Source: Acidobacteriota bacterium
GTDB taxonomy: Bacteria > Acidobacteriota > Terriglobia > Terriglobales > Acidobacteriaceae
Length of the DNA: 6,188 nucleotides
Direction of reading: 5' to 3'
Assembly: GCA_003224785.1 (NCBI GenBank)
Contig: QHZV01000255.1
Coordinates: forward strand, 1 to 6,188
Position 1 is the first letter of the stretch; every line of letters starts with the position of its first letter. The position numbers and the translations under genes were made by a program. This document shows positions 5,451-6,188 of this stretch, in pieces. The notes beneath the pieces were generated by a model. It saw only the letters and a program-made list of their open reading frames with translations, made no database searches and had not been told where the DNA came from.

Positions 5451-6188
5451 TCAATTTCCTTTCTTGGACATCCATTGCTCAATCCGGTCCAGCGCTCTTT
5501 GCAAATTCTCCATCGAATTCGCTACGCTGAACCTCAAATATCCTTCTCCGAATTCCCCGAACGATGTTCCCGAGAGACAAGCCACCCCTGCCTCTTCGAG
5601 AAGCGCATCAGCCAAGCGCTTCGACTGCCAACCAGTGGCAGTAACGTTGGGAAAGACATAAAAAGCTCCCTTTGGCATGCGACACGAAAATCCTTTAATG
5701 CGGTTGAGACCGGCGACAAACATATCTCTGCGGCGTTGGAATTCCAAACGCATGAGATCCACTGAACCTTGATCTCCGCGCAACGCTTCGATCCCCGCGA
5801 CCTGCGTAAAACTCGCGGTGCAGGAATTCGAGTTGGTCATCAAGCGCGCAATTTGCATGGCCAGGTCGGCACGCATCACGCCATAACCCATGCGCCATCC
5901 AGTCATGGCGTAGGATTTCGAGAATCCGTCGAGTAGTATGGTTCGATCTTTGAAGCCCGGCTCCGAAATAATCGAATGATGCCGGCCTTCGAAGATCAGT
6001 CGGCTGTAGATCTCGTCGGACAGAACGAAGATGTTGCGATCGCCAATCGCTACGGCGATCTGTTCGATGTCGCGCTTGGTTAGTATGCCGCCTGTGGGGT
6101 TCTGAGGCGAATTCAAAATGATCAGCTTCGTTTGATCGCTGATCAGGTGACTGAGTTCGTCGGCATCCAGAGTGAAGTCCTTCTCCTC
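5451..6188 (-). CDS. Class I/II PLP-dependent aminotransferase, 3' part (5' end outside window)
   Basis: Fold-type I aminotransferase that transfers an amino group between an amino acid and a 2-oxoacid using PLP. The frame is open to the right edge, so the first visible residues (EEKDFTLDADEL) are internal and 245 residues are present. In that numbering, the substrate loop is NSPQNPTGG (26-34, with N30), and the PLP-ring contacts are D58 and Y61 (SDEIY). The Schiff-base lysine is K91 in FSKSYAMTGWRMGY, R99 contacts the phosphate, and R219 (YLRFS) corresponds to the arginine that binds the substrate carboxylate. All key residues expected in this part are present. It resembles the AspC/AspB-like subgroup, but substrate choice cannot be read from this. 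First gene visible of a - strand set with the PPOX-like protein and the dehydrogenase; about 150 N-terminal residues are probably missing. Confidence 0.93.
   Translation of the reverse strand, partial: EEKDFTLDADELSHLISDQTKLIILNSPQNPTGGILTKRDIEQIAVAIGDRNIFVLSDEIYSRLIFEGRHHSIISEPGFKDRTILLDGFSKSYAMTGWRMGYGVMRADLAMQIARLMTNSNSCTASFTQVAGIEALRGDQGSVDLMRLEFQRRRDMFVAGLNRIKGFSCRMPKGAFYVFPNVTATGWQSKRLADALLEEAGVACLSGTSFGEFGEGYLRFSVANSMENLQRALDRIEQWMSKKGN

Noticed and set aside
1..6188. A new defence, mobile or biosynthetic system
   Set aside because: All larger genes belong to known housekeeping-type families, and there are no repeats, integrases, nucleases or toxin-antitoxin-like pairs.

Overview
The window looks like an ordinary chromosomal segment of a soil-type bacterium of moderate to high G+C. 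A large bacterial tricorn protease, a GtrB-like glycosyltransferase and short metabolic operons together suggest Acidobacteriota. That placement is inferred from gene style and family resemblance, not from a marker gene. I see no mobile element, CRISPR array, RNA gene or phage gene.

Left part, + strand (1-2410). The 3' part of a tricorn-type protease gene runs in from the left edge: last blades of a beta-propeller, a Lys/Asp-rich insertion, C1 domain, PDZ domain and S41-type catalytic core, with the catalytic residues present. Its frame ends at TAA 2284-2286. The same frame then continues for 27 more sense codons that read like the normal family C-terminus, up to TAG 2368-2370. A clear intrinsic terminator follows. 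The TAA therefore looks like a recent nonsense change, a readthrough stop or a sequence error.

Middle (2411-3755). A previously unlisted 32-residue single-pass membrane protein is encoded on the - strand with a good ribosome binding site. It is divergent from a GT2 polyprenyl-phosphate glycosyltransferase on the + strand. That gene has a TATAAT box so close to its start that its transcript may be essentially leaderless. A 117-bp convergent spacer follows, with a GC-rich terminator and a near-perfect palindromic hairpin.

Right part, - strand (3756-6188). Three genes in the same direction look like one operon, in transcription order: a class I/II PLP aminotransferase (its 5' end lies outside the window), an FMN-type split-barrel (PPOX-like) protein with a basic N-terminal tail, and a D-2-hydroxyacid dehydrogenase resembling plant-type hydroxypyruvate reductase. 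Spacings are 56 and 7 bp. Transamination followed by NADH-dependent 2-oxoacid reduction would be a coherent pair of steps, but the substrate cannot be read from the sequence. I found no convincing novel multi-gene system. The most notable points are the in-frame stop in the protease, the small membrane protein and the insertion in the dehydrogenase.
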